Assembly: GCA_964554475.1 (NCBI GenBank) | Contig: CAZKOT010000028.1 | Span: 1 to 16,696, forward strand | DNA length: 16,696 nt | Reading direction: 5' to 3' | DNA from: CAJKWP01 sp964554475 | GTDB lineage: Bacteria > Bacillota > Clostridia > Christensenellales > UBA1242 | Shown: positions 14,900 to 16,696 of the stretch, in pieces | How the letters are laid out: the number at the start of each line of letters is the position of its first letter | How positions within the stretch are numbered: the stretch's first letter is position 1 | Made by a program: the position numbers and the translations under genes | Notes under the pieces: generated by a model | Seen by the model: only the letters and a program-made list of their open reading frames with translations | What the model was told of the DNA's origin: nothing | The model's database searches: none

Positions 14900-15574
14900 A
14901 TGAAATACGAACAGATAAACAACAATAAAGTTGTTTTAACAGGAGAAGTTCAAAGTAAACCTATTTTTAGTCATGAGACTTTTGGAGAAGGATTTTATGA
15001 AGTGGGACTTTGTGTGCCCAGGTTATCTCAAAGAGTTGATATCATTCCAATAATTATTTCAGAAAAATTACTTATTGACAACAGATTTTCAATAGGAAAC
15101 AAGGTTTGTGTAAAAGGACAATTTCGCAGCTATAACAAAACGGATGGTGAAAAAAGTAAGTTAATTTTAACAGTGTTTGTTCGAGAAGTGATTGATGTAA
15201 ATAGTGAAATAAACCCAAACATAATTGAAATCACGGGCTTTATATGCAAACCTCCGATTTACAGAACAACACCTTTTAAGCGTGAGATTTGCGATATTTT
15301 GGTTGCTGTAAATAGAGCATACAATAAATCAGATTATTTACCCTGTATTGCGTGGGGAAGAAATGCACGCTTTATAAAAAATATTGATATTGGTGCAAAA
15401 ATTTTTATTGTAGGAAGAATACAAAGTAGGGAATACCAAAAAAAGCTTGAAAGTGGGGAAGTTTTAAATAAAATTGCGTATGAGATTTCGATAAGTCGTA
15501 TTCAAACCGAAACTCAATCATCTTCTTCAACTGAAGAAGATGAAAACGAAGATAATGCTGCAATTAATTTATAA
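14900..15574 (+). CDS. Single-stranded DNA-binding-type protein with two OB folds
   Basis: 224 residues that read as two SSB-like OB folds in tandem. The first is about 7-97 (NKVVLTGEVQSKPIFSHE..., NKVCVKGQFRSYNK, KLILTVFVREVI). The second is about 107-205 (NIIEITGFICKPPIYRTTPF, ICDILVAVNRAY...LPCIAWGRNARFI, GAKIFIVGRIQSREYQK). The second half holds the usual SSB pattern best (C-D-I-L-V-A-V-NR, IAWG, GRIQSR). The tail is acidic (STEEDENEDNAAINL) but lacks the canonical D-D-x-x-P-F tip that recruits partner proteins. Clostridia carry such a longer protein besides the ordinary SSB; its job is not known to me, and a replication, repair or primosomal role is inference. The AAGGAG ribosome-binding site and ATG are clear. 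A convincing promoter in the 163 bases upstream was not seen. Confidence 0.75.
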   Translation: MKYEQINNNKVVLTGEVQSKPIFSHETFGEGFYEVGLCVPRLSQRVDIIPIIISEKLLIDNRFSIGNKVCVKGQFRSYNKTDGEKSKLILTVFVREVIDVNSEINPNIIEITGFICKPPIYRTTPFKREICDILVAVNRAYNKSDYLPCIAWGRNARFIKNIDIGAKIFIVGRIQSREYQKKLESGEVLNKIAYEISISRIQTETQSSSSTEEDENEDNAAINL

Positions 15575-15722
15575 GTTTATTATTATTTTTAATTTCTTAT
15601 GGGTAAAGTTTTAAAATTTATCATTAAAATTTATTAATTTAAAAAATTATTTAAATATTTTGACTATATAACTAAAAAAATAAATTTATTTTGTAAAAAA
15701 GTTAAAATATGTTGTTTTTATT

Positions 15723-15750
15723 TTGAATTTTGTAAAAAAATGTGTATTAT
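15723..15750 (+). promoter_or_regulatory. Candidate sigma-A promoter of the Spo0A-like gene
   Basis: TTGAAT (15723-15728) and TATTAT (15745-15750) are 16 bases apart. The predicted start near 15757 gives a leader of about 19 bases that includes AGGGGG. This favours the ATG at 15776 over the one at 15740, which lies inside the promoter. Confidence 0.5.
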
Positions 15751-15775
15751 TAGTTCATGTGACATAGGGGGTCAT

Positions 15776-16153
15776 ATGAATGTACAATATTATTTATCCA
15801 ATTTATTAAAAGAAATGAAAATATCGCCCAAGTATTTGGGGTATATTTATTTGGAGGCAATTGTCATTTATACATATGAAAATAGAATATACCTCAAATC
15901 ACTGAGTAGATTTGTCTATCCAGAAATTGCAAGCAGATTTTTAACAGCACCAAAAAGCGTTGAAAAAGCAATTGATAATGCCATTTCAAAAGCATATCAT
16001 AATGGCGGATTAGTTACAATTTCCGAAGACAAATGCCCATCTAACAAAGAAGTTATTTCATATTTTGTTAACACATTATATGAACAAATTAACAAACTTA
16101 ATGTACGAGTGATGGGTTTTTCAACAAACATAAGTGAATTAAATGTTAACTAA
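15776..16153 (+). CDS. Free-standing Spo0A C-terminal (DNA-binding) domain protein
   Basis: 125 residues that align by eye along nearly the whole length with the Spo0A effector domain: SNLLKEMKISPKYLGYIYLE (compare [20 protein letters not shown] in Spo0A), SLSRFVYPEIASRFLTAPKS (compare VLYPDIAKKFNTTASRVERA), KAIDNAISKAYHNG, and the terminal PSNKEVISYFVNTLYEQIN. The phosphorylated receiver domain is absent, and no sequence for one exists upstream, so this is not a fragment of spo0A. It should bind DNA, perhaps 0A-box-like sites, without phosphorelay control; whether it activates or competes with true Spo0A is unknown. I chose the ATG at 15776 (AGGGGG four bases upstream); starting at 15740 would add 12 cysteine- and isoleucine-rich residues outside the family. 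Confidence 0.82.
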   Translation: MNVQYYLSNLLKEMKISPKYLGYIYLEAIVIYTYENRIYLKSLSRFVYPEIASRFLTAPKSVEKAIDNAISKAYHNGGLVTISEDKCPSNKEVISYFVNTLYEQINKLNVRVMGFSTNISELNVN

Positions 16154-16188
16154 TAAAAAATTTATTTTTCTACTTTTATTAGTTTATA
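16150..16188 (+). terminator. AT-only inverted repeat at the end of the Spo0A-like gene
   Basis: CTAATAAAA (16150-16158) and TTTTATTAG (16174-16182) form a 9-base stem, overlapping the stop codon, around a T-rich 15-base loop, followed by TTTATAG. It may terminate weakly; it lacks the GC core and a good T run. The remaining bases to the tRNA promoter at 16401 show no gene. Confidence 0.35.
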
Positions 16189-16400
16189 GTGGTTTTATTA
16201 AATAAATTAAATTTATAATTTGTTTTATTTTTTAATTAATGGTTTAATTAAAGATGAAAATTAATTAAAATTTTTTTAGTCTTTTATAAAAATTTTAGTC
16301 GAACAAACCTTATCATAATTTAAGAAATAATAATTTCACCTAAAAAACAAAGATAATTTATTATTTTTTTTATTTTATTAAAACTAAATATATCAATTTG

Positions 16401-16429
16401 TTGACAAACACTTCTTCTTTTGTTACACT
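16401..16429 (+). promoter_or_regulatory. Strong extended -10 promoter of the tRNA cluster
   Basis: A perfect TTGACA (16401-16406), a 17-base spacer and TACACT (16424-16429) preceded by TG at 16421-16422 form the best promoter in the window. The predicted start near 16436 lies about seven bases before tRNA-Val, so only a short 5' leader needs trimming. Confidence 0.88.
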
Positions 16430-16442
16430 AATCAAGCATTTT

Positions 16443-16518
16443 GGGAGTTTAGCTCAGCTGGGAGAGCATCTGCCTTACAAGCAGGAGGTCGTAGGTTCGA
16501 TCCCTACAACGCCCACCA
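16443..16518 (+). tRNA. tRNA-Val (anticodon UAC), CCA encoded
   Basis: The 76-base cloverleaf has D stem GCTC/GAGC, anticodon stem TCTGC/GCAGG (one T-G wobble) with loop CTTACAA and anticodon TAC at 16476-16478, T arm GTAGG-TTCGATC-CCTAC, and an encoded ACCA end. It closely matches bacterial valine tRNAs that read GUN codons. The acceptor stem GGGAGTT/AACGCCC has an A-G mismatch at pair 4-69 (16446 with 16511), which is unusual for a functional gene. Confidence 0.95.
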
Positions 16519-16661
16519 AAGGCAATGAAAAAAAATATTGCCAATGAATAATAAAAAACAATATTATTTTATGATGTTTTAATTATTCATAACAATAAAA
16601 ATAAATATAAATATTTATTTCATAAATCATAATATTCATTGCTGATATATCAATGAATTTT
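16519..16661 (+). repeat. tRNA-Val to tRNA-Gly spacer with repeated CAATGAA hairpins
   Basis: CAATGAA occurs at 16523-16529, 16542-16548 and 16651-16657, and as its complement TTCATTG at 16635-16641. Two hairpins result: GGCAAT (16521-16526) with ATTGCC (16537-16542), and ATTCATTG (16634-16641) with CAATGAAT (16651-16658), the second followed by TTT and then tRNA-Gly. They could mark RNA processing points in a joint tRNA transcript or partial termination. Confidence 0.5.
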
Positions 16662-16696
16662 GCGGGAGTGGCTCAGTGGTAGAGCGTTGCCTTGCC
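16662..16696 (+). tRNA. tRNA-Gly (anticodon GCC), 5' half only
   Basis: GCGGGAG-TG-GCTC-AGTGGTA-GAGC gives the 5' acceptor strand and complete D arm of a glycine tRNA. The anticodon stem strand TTGCC and loop TT-GCC follow, so the window ends on the last anticodon base. The rest lies outside. It is probably cotranscribed with tRNA-Val from the promoter at 16401. Confidence 0.88.

Noticed and set aside
15740..15775. Upstream ATG for the Spo0A-like protein
   Set aside because: It falls inside the predicted promoter and has no ribosome-binding site; AGGGGG and family alignment favour 15776.
16293..16306. Possible Spo0A box (AGTCGAA preceded by TTTT)
   Set aside because: It is one mismatch from TGTCGAA, but such matches are expected by chance in DNA of this composition and it does not overlap a promoter well.

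Overview
The window is very AT-rich (G+C roughly a quarter, judged by eye) and encodes proteins that are typical of endospore-forming Firmicutes of class Clostridia: a PdaB-like deacetylase, a free-standing Spo0A DNA-binding domain, a DUF4364 protein, a YkvI-type membrane protein, ScpAB, a dnaG-sigA pair and MinD/MinE. The genus cannot be fixed from this sequence alone; an uncultured low-GC clostridial lineage is my inference. No phage, transposon, CRISPR array or obvious foreign island is visible.

Layout. 1-648: the 3' part of ftsY (SRP receptor), cut by the window edge. 649-906: T-rich leader with two candidate sigma-A promoters. 907-2539: scpA-scpB (condensin partners). 2636-5439, minus strand: a two-gene BcrA/NatA-type ABC exporter operon. 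5564-6103, minus strand: a DUF4364 protein. 6272-7315: a six-repeat LysM protein without a signal peptide, ended by a strong terminator. 7316-7732: extremely AT-rich gene-free DNA. 7733-10581: dnaG-rpoD with a 4-base overlap, ended by a terminator. 10729-11427: coiled-coil C4 zinc-ribbon protein. 11506-12546: YkvI-like membrane protein. 12760-13836: minD-minE without minC. 13966-14736: PdaB-like sporulation deacetylase. 14900-15574: tandem-OB-fold ssDNA-binding-type protein. 15776-16153: Spo0A C-terminal-domain protein lacking a receiver. 16443-16696: tRNA-Val(UAC) and the 5' half of tRNA-Gly(GCC).

Functionally, most of the window is core chromosome biology: protein targeting (FtsY), chromosome organisation (ScpAB), replication priming and housekeeping transcription (DnaG, sigma-A), and division-site placement (MinDE). 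Sporulation threads run through it: a SigE-like promoter before the PdaB-like gene, a SigK-like promoter before the LysM gene (which suggests a spore-coat protein made in the mother cell), and the orphan Spo0A-type DNA-binding domain.

The most unusual regulatory pattern is that scpA and minD have good sigma-A promoters whose -10 box ends 6-9 bases before the start codon, with no Shine-Dalgarno sequence. This predicts leaderless or near-leaderless mRNAs, while the downstream partners scpB and minE have ribosome-binding sites. The DUF4364 and YkvI-like genes look similar with weaker promoters.
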